From: Chitinophaga oryzae
GTDB lineage: Bacteria > Bacteroidota > Bacteroidia > Chitinophagales > Chitinophagaceae
Reading direction: 5' to 3'
Assembly: GCF_012516375.2 (NCBI RefSeq)
Contig: NZ_CP051204.2
Span: 1,860,001-1,924,000, forward strand
DNA: 64,000 nucleotides
Made by a program: the position numbers and the translations under genes. Each line of letters opens with the position of its first letter. Positions within the stretch are counted from its first letter, which is position 1. The notes below the pieces were generated by a model, which did no database searches, was not told the DNA's origin, and saw nothing but the letters and a program-made list of their open reading frames with translations. Shown piece after piece: positions 8,326 through 18,833 of this stretch.

Positions 8326-11300
8326 ATGAAAAAGAAGCTGCATCTATTGCCGGAAGGCAAAACCGTGCTTCGGCGCTGCGTAACACTGCTCCTGTTCCTG
8401 CTGATCTATACCGGCATACAGGCACAGGCACCGCTACCAGCCATCCGCGTGATCAACGCCGCCGGGGGGAACTCCGCCAGCGACGGCCTCCGGCTGGAAA
8501 TGGACGCCAAGGGCAGGATACAGGTGTTCCGGAATGGTAAAACGGAATCTTATGTGGCCAACGGCGAAAAAGGCTATGGCGACTATATCCGGGTGAAACA
8601 CAGTACCACCCCCATGACAGCCCTGCAAAGCCTGGACACCAACGTCTGCTATATCTCCCCCGTTATCGGAAACGGCAGCGCTGCCTCTCCCTACCGGATC
8701 TTCGTCTTCAACAAAATTTATGATAAAAAGCCGGCAGGCGGGACAGACTTCGAATCACCCATCTTTATCACCCGCGCTTACTCTTATATAACACCGAATA
8801 AATACTTTACCGTCGACTACTCTTTTAACGGTATCAACATCGGGTACAATGTGATGCTCTACCAGGAAGAACACCTGGCCATGCAACAGGACCCCAACTA
8901 TGTCTACAGTGCCGGCAGCGATTATCAGGCAGGCATTGCAGGTTATTGCGCCCTCGGCTTTAAACAACCGGGCGGAACAGCCTACATGGGCGCTTACCAC
9001 GGAACGGCGTCCAGCATCAACTGCGGCGTGCCGCAGCCTTATACCCATGCCTTTGTCGCCTCCTCTTCATTTGCTAGTTATTTTCTGTCAGACGATATCA
9101 AGGCGCCGGGCAAATACCAGTCGTCTTCCAACCTGACGCTCTTTCCGTACCCCTCCAACACCGGTACGGGAATCAGTGTGGGGTATGACCGTATGTTATT
9201 GGTACAATCAGCCCTGAATAACAAACTGGCCGGTAAAACGCTGGGTACCCGCATTGCTGTAGGTTACGGCGATCTGGACAATACGCCGCCGGTAACCTCG
9301 TATCCGGACTACGATGCTATACACACCGCTATCGGCGGCCAAACCAGCGACGGGAGCACACCTGTGACCGTAGAATTTGCGGGTGATGCCAGCGATAATG
9401 AAGGCAACACCGGCAACGACCACGCGCCGCAAAGCCTCCTGCTGAAAGTAAGCGGCGGCATCCTCAAAACGCCGGTATACGCCGAAATGAAAGTGGTGGC
9501 TAATGCCGGAGAGCCGCATCCCGCCCTGGAAAACCAGGACTTCACCTACGAAACGGGCTTCATCATCCCGGCCGGTAACTATACCACCGCTACCACCGTA
9601 CCGGTGACCAACGTGATCATCAAAGGAAACGACAGGCTGGAATACAGCCGCAAGCTTACCCTCGAACTGCAGGACATCAACTGTAATGCACTGGTACAGC
9701 TGGGTGCCGCCAAACAGGCGACCTATACCATTGTCGATGATGAAGACCGCACACTGACGATTAACTTCCCGCAGACAACTGTCAACGAAGGCAGCCAGAT
9801 AACGGGTACCATCTCCCTGCCCGGCAGCACCACCGTAACGGAAGATACCTATGTGGACCTGTCCGTTCTTACCGGCAATACCGCCGTGGCAGACGTGGAC
9901 TTCACCATGGATAAAAAAGTGAAGATCGCCAATGGCACCGGTAGCGCTGACATTGTGATCACCGCCAAAACGGACCTTGTCCTCGAAGCCAGCGAGACCT
10001 TCAAAATACAGGGAGACGCTAACGTACTGGGGCAGGCGAAAACAGCTGCCGGACCGGTGATCACCATTACGGACGACACCCGTAACCACGACGCCAATAT
10101 TACATTAGCCGTTACCGTTACCCCTGCTGATCCGGACGCATCTTATCCCGCGCTCACCTTTAAAGAAGGTTACAACGGTACCTTCAACGTCAGCCTGCCG
10201 GCGGGCGTATCTACGGATATACCCATCACCGTTACCCTGACGAAAGGAGGCACCGCTGCAGACAATACAGACTATACGCTGACCCTGCCTGCCAACATCA
10301 TCAACGGCAGCACACCCATCAGCGGTACCCTTAAACTGACCGACGACGGCCGTATCGAAGGTGATGAAACCATCACCCTCACCGCAGCCATCACCGACGG
10401 CAGCGCCACGGCCTTTAAGCTGGCGCCGGCCGCCATTACCATTAAGGATGCGCAGCTGCCCCTCACGGCGCCGGCTACACTCCATTTGTCCACCAACGAT
10501 ATCAACGAAGGCGGTCCCGGCGCCAACTGCTGGATAGAACTGCCTGCCGGTATCGTGGCCACCGATGTGGCGCTTACCTTCGACATCTCCGCCGCTGCCG
10601 GTACCACCGCGCAAACGGGCTCCTATAGCGGTTTACCTGCTTCAATGGTGATTCCGGCAGGAGCGAAGGCGTCTGTACCGGATGTCATTTCCGCTGCTGC
10701 CAACCTCGTACTGGAAGACGACCGCGTGCTGGTGGTCCATGCCGCCACAGCTGCCAGCGTGCCGCTGACAGGTATTACCACCGGCACAGACGTCACACTT
10801 AATATCCACGATAAGACAGATGCTTCCGCCGTATCCATCGCCATAGCGCCGGTCACCACACCGCTGACGGAAGGACAGGCGACGCCCTTTACCATCAGCC
10901 TTACCAGCGGGTACAGTTTCGCCAAAAATATCAGGATAGCCCTGGCTGCCAACCCAACGGGGACAGAAGCCGGAGCGACCGACTATACGCTTGCCAACGA
11001 AATTGAGCTGCCGGCCCATACCACCGGCACCTACACCACGCCTGCCAGCGTACTGGCAGCCGCTGCTGACATGGTGATCGAGAAAGACGAAGCCCTGGTG
11101 ATCAAAGGCACCGCCGGCGCTTATACGGTGAACGGAGCAACCATCACCATCAACGACGCTACCAGGAGAAACGCAGCCAACACGAAGGTGACCTTCAGCA
11201 TTCCGCAGACCACCATCGCGGAAGATAATACTACCACTATTACGGCTACACTGCCTGCCGGTGTTACCACGCAAATACCCATCAATATAGACCTCAGCGC

Positions 11301-14300
11301 TGTCACCGGCACCGCTGCCACCAACGATTATACGTTGACCGGCCCGCTGCAGATCACCGCCGCTACGCCGGCGCCCGCAGCCACGCTAAACATATTAAAA
11401 GACGACCTGGTGGAAAACCAGGAGAACCTGACCATCACACCGGCCATCACCGATGCCTATAGCACTACCTATAGCATGACACCAGCCACGCTGGCCCTTA
11501 CCATCAACGACCGGGAGTACCCGCTGCTGGCGACCAATCCGATTGTGCTCAGCAGTACGCCTGCCACGATACAGGAGAACGACCCGGCCGGCGCTACCCT
11601 GACCGCCACGCTGCCGAACGGGTGGAAATCAGCCATTCCGCTGACGGTACAGCTGGTGAAGAACAGCAGTTCCACCGCCGGAGACGACCGCCATACTGCC
11701 ATTCTCAATAAACAGCTGGTCATCCAGTCCACCGGCACCGCTTCCATGCAGGTCCTCGCCACAGACAACGATGTGCTGGACGACGACGCCGACCTGATCA
11801 TTGACGGCAACCCGGCCAATACCACATTGCCGGTCACCAGCACGACCATTCACATTGCAGACAATACCATCAATAAACCGGATGCCCGTAAGATTACCCT
11901 CACGGCCGGCAAAACACTGATACCGGAAGGGGAGAAGCTGAGCGTGACGGTAACACGGTTGTATACCTCAGCCAAAAAAGTAGCGGTACAACTGGCAGTC
12001 GATGCCGCTTCGGAAGCCAGTCTCACCAAAAATGACTACGCCCTGATCAACACCCTGCTGGAACTGCAAAAAACAGATAAAACACACACGTTTGAAGTGC
12101 TTCAGACGCATACCGACCAGGTGCTGGAAAAAGACGAATCCCTTAAACTCAACGCCACACTGGCTGGTTATACCGTGAACAATCTCGACCTGAAAATTCA
12201 GGACCTGACACGCACCGTTCCTGCCAACAGGGCGCTGACGCTGACACCCTATAAAACGCTCAACGCGAAAGAAGGAGATAACGGTAACGTACATATTGCA
12301 CTGCCGGCGGGCGTTACCACAGAGGTGCCCATCAGCCTTACGCTGACGCAAACCAGCGGCGAAGCAGAAGCCGGTGCGGATTACACCATGAGCAACGCTT
12401 TCTCCTTTAATAACGCCAACGATACTACGATTGCACTGAAGATAGCAGCAGATAACCTTGTGGAAGGACCGGAGAAACTGGTGATCAGCACCACCGCCAC
12501 CGACGGGATCAGCAGCTATGCCACCAATGTTTTTGAAGTAAACATCGACGATGCGCAGTATCCGCTGACAGCGCCTGTGAAGATCACCCGTTCGCTGGCC
12601 GCCATCAATGAAGGCGGCGCCGGTGCCGCTATCGGTGTGCAGCTGCCTAATGGCTGGCAGGCCGGTAAGCCCATCGTTGTCACAATCAATAAAGACGCAG
12701 CGTCTACTGCCGATAATATCGACTATAAACCGCTGCCTTTCCCCCTTACCATCACCATCCCTAAACTGGCTACCGGCGCCACACATCCAGTGTTGCTGGA
12801 AGCAGTGAAAGACCTGGTCCTGGAAGATGATGAAACGGTCGTGCTTACCGGTACTACCGGTGATGTGAATATGCCCGTGAAAGGAGATACCATAGTGATC
12901 CTCGACAGAACACACGACGACCCGGCGACCGGCTATATCCATATCATCCCGGTAACGGCTGGTACTGCTGTAAAAGAGGGCGACACCTATGCCGCTAAAG
13001 TATCCCTGGCGCCAGGCGTTACTTCCAGCAAAGCTATCACGGTGACCCTGTCTGCCGGCAGCGCTACCAAAGCCAAACCTTCCGACTATAGCGGGTTGCC
13101 GCCGCAGGTGATTATCCCGGCGCTGCAACCGGATGTCAGCTTCTCCGTACATGCGGAAAACGATAACATCCTTGAAAAAGACGAGCTGTTACAGCTGGTA
13201 GCCGCACCTAAAAATATGGCCGGTATGAAGGGCGACACCCTCGACCTGATCATCAAAGACGCTACCCGCCTCGACCCCAATAACCTGAAGGTGCAGGTGA
13301 AGATAGATTCTACCATTCTGCATGAGGGTAGCAGTTCCGCCCTGAAGGTTGGATTTGTGAACAGCCTGATCTCTTCCGATGAAGACATTACCATCAATAT
13401 CGGCAGGGATGCCGCTTCCACTGCGGATGCCGCAGACTATAGCGGCGTGCCGTCTTCCGTGACGCTGCCGGCGCTGACTAACAATAAAGTATACACGTTG
13501 CAGATGATCAACGATAATGTGCTGGAAGGCGATGAGATGCTGCAACTGACTGCTCAGCTGGTAACAACGGGATATACCCTCCTTCAGCCGTCGTCTTTAC
13601 TGATACCGGAAACCGGCGATATGAGCGTGCAGCTGCAGAAGAAAAATGATGCGGCCGAACCAGCCACCCACGGCGCTTACCTGATTAAACTGCCCGGTAC
13701 CAGCACCGCTGCCGCCGAAGTGAAGGTGGTGTTCTATGTCAGCAGCATCGCCGGTACTACCAATATAGCGCCGATACAGACATCCGCCACTATCGTACCC
13801 GGACAGAACAGTGTATCCGTTCCCGTGAACGTGATCGATAACCTGGTGATTGAAGGCGATGAAGAAGTGAAAGTATCGCTGCTGCTGGCGCAGATGAAGC
13901 GGTTTAATAAAAATATCGGCTTCGATGTAAACGATAAAGATACCGTGCGGATGACGGTGTTTGACGATGAAAGTTACGCTACCGGCGCTAAAGCTACTGC
14001 CCGCCAGATGATGGTGGAGAAAACTGCCGATGCGTCCGAACCCAATACACCCGGCGCTTTCAGGGTACACTTCACAGACACTCAACTGTCGGCCGTGAAA
14101 GATGTGACCGTGACTTACCAGGTAAGCGGCAATGCGGTGGCGGACAGCCGTTACCGTAAACTCAGCGGCTCCACTGTGATACCGGCCGGTAAAAACTACG
14201 CCGATATTAAAGTCGATCCGATTGACAATACCATTGTGGAAGGAGACGAAAATGTACAGGTACAACTGAAGACTGTTACCGGCAACATCGCGGGCGTTAC

Positions 14301-15621
14301 CTGGCCGTTATCTGCCAAAGCGCAGGCAGACGTGCTGATCCACGATAACGATACCCTGCTGGTGGATATCATCAACGACGGTCTGCCGGCAGACGAAGGC
14401 AAGCCGGTGAAGTTCAGCATTCGCGCGGTGAACACCGCTGCGCGTGATCTGCCGATCCGCTTCCGGGTAGACCAGGATGCTGCGCGCAGCTTCACTGCCG
14501 CCGGCGCCACGGTGAACGGCAATACCATCACAGTAGTGTTACCGGCACTCCGTACGGCGCAGGACTTTACCCTGACCGCAACAGACAACGATACCAACGA
14601 TGACGACGGTTTCCTGAAAGCGACCATCCTGCCGCATGTGAGTGGCAGCGGTACCCCGATCTACAAAGCAGGGACTAATGTTTCCGCACAAACGGCCATC
14701 CATGACAACGACCCGCTGACGCTGGCTTTTGCCGCGGAGAAATTCAGCGTGAAAGAAGGAAATAAAGGAGAAAATACGCCGCTGAAATTTGTGGTGAAAA
14801 TGAACCGCAAGAGCTCAAGGGATATTACCCTTAACTATGACTTTGAAGAATCCACAGACGGTGTCAGTTTCCCTTACCTGGGCTTCAAAGCTACGCCGAG
14901 AACAGACTTTGACAATACGGTGAAACAGGCGAAAATACCTGCCTTCCAGCCGGGCGGCGAAGTAGTGGTGAATATTATTGGCGATGAGGTTTTCGAACAG
15001 AACGAGACCTTTATCGTGAAGCTACAGACCGTGACCGTGCCTTCCGGCCAGAATACGCCGGTACTCGGTGATCCGGCCAAAGCTACCGGTGTGATCCTCA
15101 ACGACGATCCGATGTGTAAAACCTGTGATACCGATGGTGACGGCCTGACCGACGAACAGGAGGACATCAACGGCAACAGTGATCCGTTTGACGACGATAC
15201 GGACGGAGACGGTATCCCGAACTTCCTCGACCTGGACTCCGATGGCGACGGTGTGCCGGATTCCGTGAGCCGCTTCCATCTCGACAACAACCGCAAGATC
15301 GATTACCTCGACGGCAGGGACGGCAAGATCAAGGTACATCCGGCGATTTCCCCCAACAACGACGGACAGGGTAATGACCTGATGTACATCCAGAACATCG
15401 AGAAGTTCCCGAAAAACGAGGTCGTGGTGTTTAACCGTTGGGGTGGTACCGTGTATAAGACAAGTAATTACGATAATAAATCCAACAGTTTCAAAGGCAA
15501 GGCCAATGCCGGCGGCCAGTCAGGCGCCGATGTGCCGGACGGCTCCTACTTCTACCAGGTACAGATCTGGGTGGATGGCAGGGTAGAACGGTATACCGGA
15601 TTTATTGTCATCAAACGTTGA
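8326..15621 (+). CDS. Giant Calx-beta repeat adhesin with T9SS type-B sorting domain
   Basis: This 2431-residue secreted protein starts at the ATG that opens a signal peptide (LLLFLLIYTGIQAQ). The first ~330 residues form a unique domain. About fifteen Calx-beta-like domains of roughly 100-120 residues follow, each closing with an acidic IxDDxx or IHDND strand. From about residue 585 to 1650 they show a higher-order period of three domains. Thrombospondin-3-like calcium loops (DTDGDGLTDEQED, DTDGDGIPNFLD, DSDGDGVPDS) lie at about 2264-2310. The last ~95 residues are a gliding-associated type-B C-terminal domain (PAISPNNDGQGND, VVVFNRWGG, GSYFYQVQIWVDGR). Such proteins are exported by T9SS and displayed on the cell surface. 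A PorP/SprF-like gene follows after 34 bases. Its ligand is unknown. Confidence 0.9.
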   Translation: MKKKLHLLPEGKTVLRRCVTLLLFLLIYTGIQAQAPLPAIRVINAAGGNSASDGLRLEMDAKGRIQVFRNGKTESYVANGEKGYGDYIRVKHSTTPMTALQSLDTNVCYISPVIGNGSAASPYRIFVFNKIYDKKPAGGTDFESPIFITRAYSYITPNKYFTVDYSFNGINIGYNVMLYQEEHLAMQQDPNYVYSAGSDYQAGIAGYCALGFKQPGGTAYMGAYHGTASSINCGVPQPYTHAFVASSSFASYFLSDDIKAPGKYQSSSNLTLFPYPSNTGTGISVGYDRMLLVQSALNNKLAGKTLGTRIAVGYGDLDNTPPVTSYPDYDAIHTAIGGQTSDGSTPVTVEFAGDASDNEGNTGNDHAPQSLLLKVSGGILKTPVYAEMKVVANAGEPHPALENQDFTYETGFIIPAGNYTTATTVPVTNVIIKGNDRLEYSRKLTLELQDINCNALVQLGAAKQATYTIVDDEDRTLTINFPQTTVNEGSQITGTISLPGSTTVTEDTYVDLSVLTGNTAVADVDFTMDKKVKIANGTGSADIVITAKTDLVLEASETFKIQGDANVLGQAKTAAGPVITITDDTRNHDANITLAVTVTPADPDASYPALTFKEGYNGTFNVSLPAGVSTDIPITVTLTKGGTAADNTDYTLTLPANIINGSTPISGTLKLTDDGRIEGDETITLTAAITDGSATAFKLAPAAITIKDAQLPLTAPATLHLSTNDINEGGPGANCWIELPAGIVATDVALTFDISAAAGTTAQTGSYSGLPASMVIPAGAKASVPDVISAAANLVLEDDRVLVVHAATAASVPLTGITTGTDVTLNIHDKTDASAVSIAIAPVTTPLTEGQATPFTISLTSGYSFAKNIRIALAANPTGTEAGATDYTLANEIELPAHTTGTYTTPASVLAAAADMVIEKDEALVIKGTAGAYTVNGATITINDATRRNAANTKVTFSIPQTTIAEDNTTTITATLPAGVTTQIPINIDLSAVTGTAATNDYTLTGPLQITAATPAPAATLNILKDDLVENQENLTITPAITDAYSTTYSMTPATLALTINDREYPLLATNPIVLSSTPATIQENDPAGATLTATLPNGWKSAIPLTVQLVKNSSSTAGDDRHTAILNKQLVIQSTGTASMQVLATDNDVLDDDADLIIDGNPANTTLPVTSTTIHIADNTINKPDARKITLTAGKTLIPEGEKLSVTVTRLYTSAKKVAVQLAVDAASEASLTKNDYALINTLLELQKTDKTHTFEVLQTHTDQVLEKDESLKLNATLAGYTVNNLDLKIQDLTRTVPANRALTLTPYKTLNAKEGDNGNVHIALPAGVTTEVPISLTLTQTSGEAEAGADYTMSNAFSFNNANDTTIALKIAADNLVEGPEKLVISTTATDGISSYATNVFEVNIDDAQYPLTAPVKITRSLAAINEGGAGAAIGVQLPNGWQAGKPIVVTINKDAASTADNIDYKPLPFPLTITIPKLATGATHPVLLEAVKDLVLEDDETVVLTGTTGDVNMPVKGDTIVILDRTHDDPATGYIHIIPVTAGTAVKEGDTYAAKVSLAPGVTSSKAITVTLSAGSATKAKPSDYSGLPPQVIIPALQPDVSFSVHAENDNILEKDELLQLVAAPKNMAGMKGDTLDLIIKDATRLDPNNLKVQVKIDSTILHEGSSSALKVGFVNSLISSDEDITINIGRDAASTADAADYSGVPSSVTLPALTNNKVYTLQMINDNVLEGDEMLQLTAQLVTTGYTLLQPSSLLIPETGDMSVQLQKKNDAAEPATHGAYLIKLPGTSTAAAEVKVVFYVSSIAGTTNIAPIQTSATIVPGQNSVSVPVNVIDNLVIEGDEEVKVSLLLAQMKRFNKNIGFDVNDKDTVRMTVFDDESYATGAKATARQMMVEKTADASEPNTPGAFRVHFTDTQLSAVKDVTVTYQVSGNAVADSRYRKLSGSTVIPAGKNYADIKVDPIDNTIVEGDENVQVQLKTVTGNIAGVTWPLSAKAQADVLIHDNDTLLVDIINDGLPADEGKPVKFSIRAVNTAARDLPIRFRVDQDAARSFTAAGATVNGNTITVVLPALRTAQDFTLTATDNDTNDDDGFLKATILPHVSGSGTPIYKAGTNVSAQTAIHDNDPLTLAFAAEKFSVKEGNKGENTPLKFVVKMNRKSSRDITLNYDFEESTDGVSFPYLGFKATPRTDFDNTVKQAKIPAFQPGGEVVVNIIGDEVFEQNETFIVKLQTVTVPSGQNTPVLGDPAKATGVILNDDPMCKTCDTDGDGLTDEQEDINGNSDPFDDDTDGDGIPNFLDLDSDGDGVPDSVSRFHLDNNRKIDYLDGRDGKIKVHPAISPNNDGQGNDLMYIQNIEKFPKNEVVVFNRWGGTVYKTSNYDNKSNSFKGKANAGGQSGADVPDGSYFYQVQIWVDGRVERYTGFIVIKR

Positions 15622-15655
15622 GATCATTATTGGTAAAATATTCAAGCTGATACCT

Positions 15656-16570
15656 ATGAACAAGCGATTTATGAAAGCTTTAGGGATTGCTGTACTATGC
15701 TGTTGCTGCTGCCTGAAAGGGTGGGCGCAGCAACAGCCGATCTACTCCCAGTATATGTTTAACGGGATGATCATCAACCCGGCATACCCTTCCATGGACG
15801 AGTCTTCCAGCCTTACCGCCGTAGGCCGTAACCAGTGGGTGGGTGTAGACGGTGCGCCTAAAACAGCCACAGCTTCTTTTTATACGCCGCTGAAAGCGAC
15901 CAATACGAGCCTTGGCGTGTCGCTGATGAATGAAAAAATTACCGTTAACTCGCAGACAGGTGTGCATTTCAACGTATCCCAACGGGTAAAGCTCAACGAA
16001 AAGTTATACCTCGCCATGGGGCTGAAAGCGGGTATGTCGCAATTCCGGGAAGACAACAGCTCCCTGTCAACCTCCGACCCGGTGTTCGCGCAAAACCAGA
16101 GCTATTGGAAAACAGATGTAGGCTTCGGTTTCATGCTCTTCACCGATCACTTCTTTGTAGGCATCTCTTCCCCTACTTTCAAAAGTTTTGACCTGGGCAA
16201 CAGTGTCAACAAAGTGGTGGTGCAATCACATTACTTTATTCAATCCGGATACCTTCTGACCATTAATGACAACGTAAAACTCAAACCCAATGTGCTGCTG
16301 CGGATCGTCAAAGGCACAGGGGTGCAGTATGATCTCAATGCGAATATTCTCTTAAAAAATCTGGTATGGCTGGGCGCATCCTGGCGTTCCGAAAAAACGA
16401 TGACCGGTCTTGTACAAGTGCAGCTGAACAAAAACCTGCAACTGGGCTATTCTTACGATACCCCGATGCAGTCTAACCTGAAAGGCGCACAAACAGTTTC
16501 CCACGAAGTAATGATCAATTATCGTTTTTCCTGGTCCAAATGGAAAGTGGTGGCCCCGCGGTACTTTTAA
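15656..16570 (+). CDS. PorP/SprF family T9SS-associated outer-membrane protein
   Basis: This 304-residue protein has a signal peptide rich in cysteine (LCCCCCLKGWAQ) followed by QQPIYSQYMFNGMIINPAYPSM, the hallmark opening of the PorP/SprF family. The rest is a membrane barrel ending in HEVMINYRFSW...VAPRYF. I chose the ATG at 15656, which opens the signal peptide, over an upstream TTG. In Flavobacterium, SprF is needed to secrete or anchor the type-B cargo SprB encoded just upstream. The same gene order here (34-base gap to the adhesin) suggests this is the dedicated partner of the giant protein. The next gene begins ten bases after the stop, so the genes are almost certainly cotranscribed. 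Confidence 0.9.
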   Translation: MNKRFMKALGIAVLCCCCCLKGWAQQQPIYSQYMFNGMIINPAYPSMDESSSLTAVGRNQWVGVDGAPKTATASFYTPLKATNTSLGVSLMNEKITVNSQTGVHFNVSQRVKLNEKLYLAMGLKAGMSQFREDNSSLSTSDPVFAQNQSYWKTDVGFGFMLFTDHFFVGISSPTFKSFDLGNSVNKVVVQSHYFIQSGYLLTINDNVKLKPNVLLRIVKGTGVQYDLNANILLKNLVWLGASWRSEKTMTGLVQVQLNKNLQLGYSYDTPMQSNLKGAQTVSHEVMINYRFSWSKWKVVAPRYF

Positions 16571-16580
16571 AAAAAATGCT

Positions 16581-18797
16581 ATGAAAACCCGATTCACGGA
16601 ACGAATGCGAAATTACCATGTTGGCCGCCTGGTGTTTTTCCTGGGTGTGCTGATCATGACTGGTTCCTGCTCTTTTGTGAAAGACCATACTGCCGGTAGT
16701 ATGGGCATGTCTAAAGCAAGGAGGGCGGAGCGGTTGTTTAAAAGACAGGAATATGAGCGGGCGATATCGCTTTGCAATGACGTAATTAATAACACCAGCA
16801 ATGAAAATGCGCGGCGACAGGCGAAGTTCCAGCTGGCCCGCATTTACTTCGAGACACGGCAGTTCGAAAAGACAGTCAGCCTGTATGATGAACTGTTGTA
16901 TAAGCCCGGTGATGATGTACTGGTGACGGACGTAACCACTTATATTGATCTGTTGAAACGTACGGGCAGAGTGGAAAAAGCCCGGCAGATCAGTGAAGTG
17001 TATGCCAACAACTATAAAAACAACGCCCGCTTTACCAATCTCCAGGAATCGCTGGTGAACTATTATACTTTCTTTAACCGGGATTCTCTCCGGAACGTAA
17101 AGGCCGACAGTCTCCGGCTCAGCTTGCCCGGGTACCAATACGGACTGGCCCTGTATAAAGACAACATCGTTTTTCTTTCCAATGATTTTAAGAAGAACGA
17201 AGCGCAGTCTTTCTACACAAATTCTAAGCTGTATATGATTTCAGAAGACGGTATTGAACCGTTTAACAACAGTCTGAGAGGCATTTTACAGGTAGGGCCG
17301 GCCTCTTTCTATGATAAGGGCCAGAAGGTGATCTATACCTCCAACCGGTTTACCGACGTTAAAAACGATAAAAATTCCTATATCAATTATAACAACGGCA
17401 CACAGTTGTTAGCCTCCACCTACCAGGAAAACCACGATGCCTGGAGCAAACCGGTGCCGGTAAAACTGGGAAAATCTTCAGATTCCTGGTCTTTCCTGCA
17501 TCCGTCAGTTGCTTCGAATGGTAAACGTTTGTACTTTGCGTCCGATATGTCTGGCGGTCAGGGTGGTACAGATATCTACTATGCTGACTGGGACAAAGCG
17601 GAAAAACGCTGGAAGGCGCCGGTGAATATGGGACCGAAGGTGAACACCAACGGTAACGAACTGTATCCGTTTATTGCGGGAGACAAGCTGTTTTTCGCAT
17701 CCAACGGTTTACGGGGCTTCGGCGGGCTGGACATATTCATGATCGATCTGAAGAAACCCGATGAAGGCCCTGTGCATCTGCCTTATCCGGTCAACTCGCA
17801 GTTTGACGATCTGAATGCCGTGCTGGACGAATCCAGGTCATTATTATATTTTACATCAGACCGTTCCGGTGTACATGATAATGATCATATCTATGTGCTG
17901 AACCTGAAGAAGAATCCTTTGAAACAACTGGGACTGCCTTATCCCGGCAAGCCGGTAAACGACGAAGATAAAGTGCCTTATACCATGACGCAGACGGACA
18001 ACCGTCAACAGCTGACTTTAACAGGGGATAAAACCTATGATAACCTGGCTCCCGTTGTGAAAGCGGAAGACAAGCCTGCTGCGCCCGCAGTGGCACATAC
18101 AGCCGTTCCCGTTACTACGCCTGTCCGTGAGGTAAAAGATTATACAGATGAAGTGGTGGACAGTTCTCCGGAGATGATACCCTGGCAGAACCTGGCCCAT
18201 CCTGCGCCCGCCGTTGCGCCTGCCGCTGCAGCAGCTACAGCGGCCGCCGCCCCTGGTTACGGGCAGCGCACCGTTGCCGGTCAGCCGCAGCAGCTCAACC
18301 GTCAGGCAGCAGCCACTGCACCGGCGGCTCCTGCATCTCCCGTAAAAAAGAACATACCGGCAGACAGTACGGTCATTCACGTGAGCGCCTATACGTTGCC
18401 TGCCGACAGCACGCTTCGTGTACCCGTCACCGCGTGGAAAATACCGGGCGCCGTTTATTTCGATCTCAACTCCTATATCCCGCAGGATAAGGAATGGCGT
18501 AAGCTGGATTCCATCTTCTATATCTGGAAAGCCCAGCCGCAGCGGATGATCATTGTGAACGGCCATACAGACATTATCGGTACCGAGAAATACAACCTCG
18601 CCCTTTCCAAAAACCGGGCGGTGTATATCCAGGAATGCCTGCTCAGCAGGGGAGTGGAAGCGGGCCGTATCCGGATCAACTACTTCGGGTCTACCCGGCC
18701 GGTGCTGGTAGCGAGCCAGTATACGATGGATGCGGACCGGGAGAAGTTTATCCTGCAACAGGGCGTGAACAGGCGGTGTGAGATCACGATACAGTAA
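16581..18797 (+). CDS. OmpA-family lipoprotein with TPR and PD40 repeats (PorE-like)
   Basis: This 738-residue lipoprotein has a lipobox ending at Cys30 (IMTGSC). TPR-like helices at about residues 45-150 (RAERLFKRQEYERAISLC, AKFQLARIYFETRQFEKT) come first. A PD40/WD40-like beta-propeller follows at about 180-450 (LYFASDMSGGQGGTDIYYA, LFFASNGLRGFGGLDIFMI, LYFTSDRSGVHDNDHIYVL), then a Pro/Ala-rich linker with QQLNRQAAATAPAAP. The C-terminal OmpA domain at about 620-738 (NGHTDIIGTEKYNLALSKNRA) should bind peptidoglycan. This architecture is that of PorE, a T9SS component linking the outer membrane to peptidoglycan. Here the gene belongs to an adhesin operon, so it is probably a paralogue dedicated to that cargo. 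The last point is inference. Confidence 0.85.
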   Translation: MKTRFTERMRNYHVGRLVFFLGVLIMTGSCSFVKDHTAGSMGMSKARRAERLFKRQEYERAISLCNDVINNTSNENARRQAKFQLARIYFETRQFEKTVSLYDELLYKPGDDVLVTDVTTYIDLLKRTGRVEKARQISEVYANNYKNNARFTNLQESLVNYYTFFNRDSLRNVKADSLRLSLPGYQYGLALYKDNIVFLSNDFKKNEAQSFYTNSKLYMISEDGIEPFNNSLRGILQVGPASFYDKGQKVIYTSNRFTDVKNDKNSYINYNNGTQLLASTYQENHDAWSKPVPVKLGKSSDSWSFLHPSVASNGKRLYFASDMSGGQGGTDIYYADWDKAEKRWKAPVNMGPKVNTNGNELYPFIAGDKLFFASNGLRGFGGLDIFMIDLKKPDEGPVHLPYPVNSQFDDLNAVLDESRSLLYFTSDRSGVHDNDHIYVLNLKKNPLKQLGLPYPGKPVNDEDKVPYTMTQTDNRQQLTLTGDKTYDNLAPVVKAEDKPAAPAVAHTAVPVTTPVREVKDYTDEVVDSSPEMIPWQNLAHPAPAVAPAAAAATAAAAPGYGQRTVAGQPQQLNRQAAATAPAAPASPVKKNIPADSTVIHVSAYTLPADSTLRVPVTAWKIPGAVYFDLNSYIPQDKEWRKLDSIFYIWKAQPQRMIIVNGHTDIIGTEKYNLALSKNRAVYIQECLLSRGVEAGRIRINYFGSTRPVLVASQYTMDADREKFILQQGVNRRCEITIQ

Positions 18798-18833
18798 ACT
18801 GATTTTTTTTATTGCGTATATCAAACTAACAAA

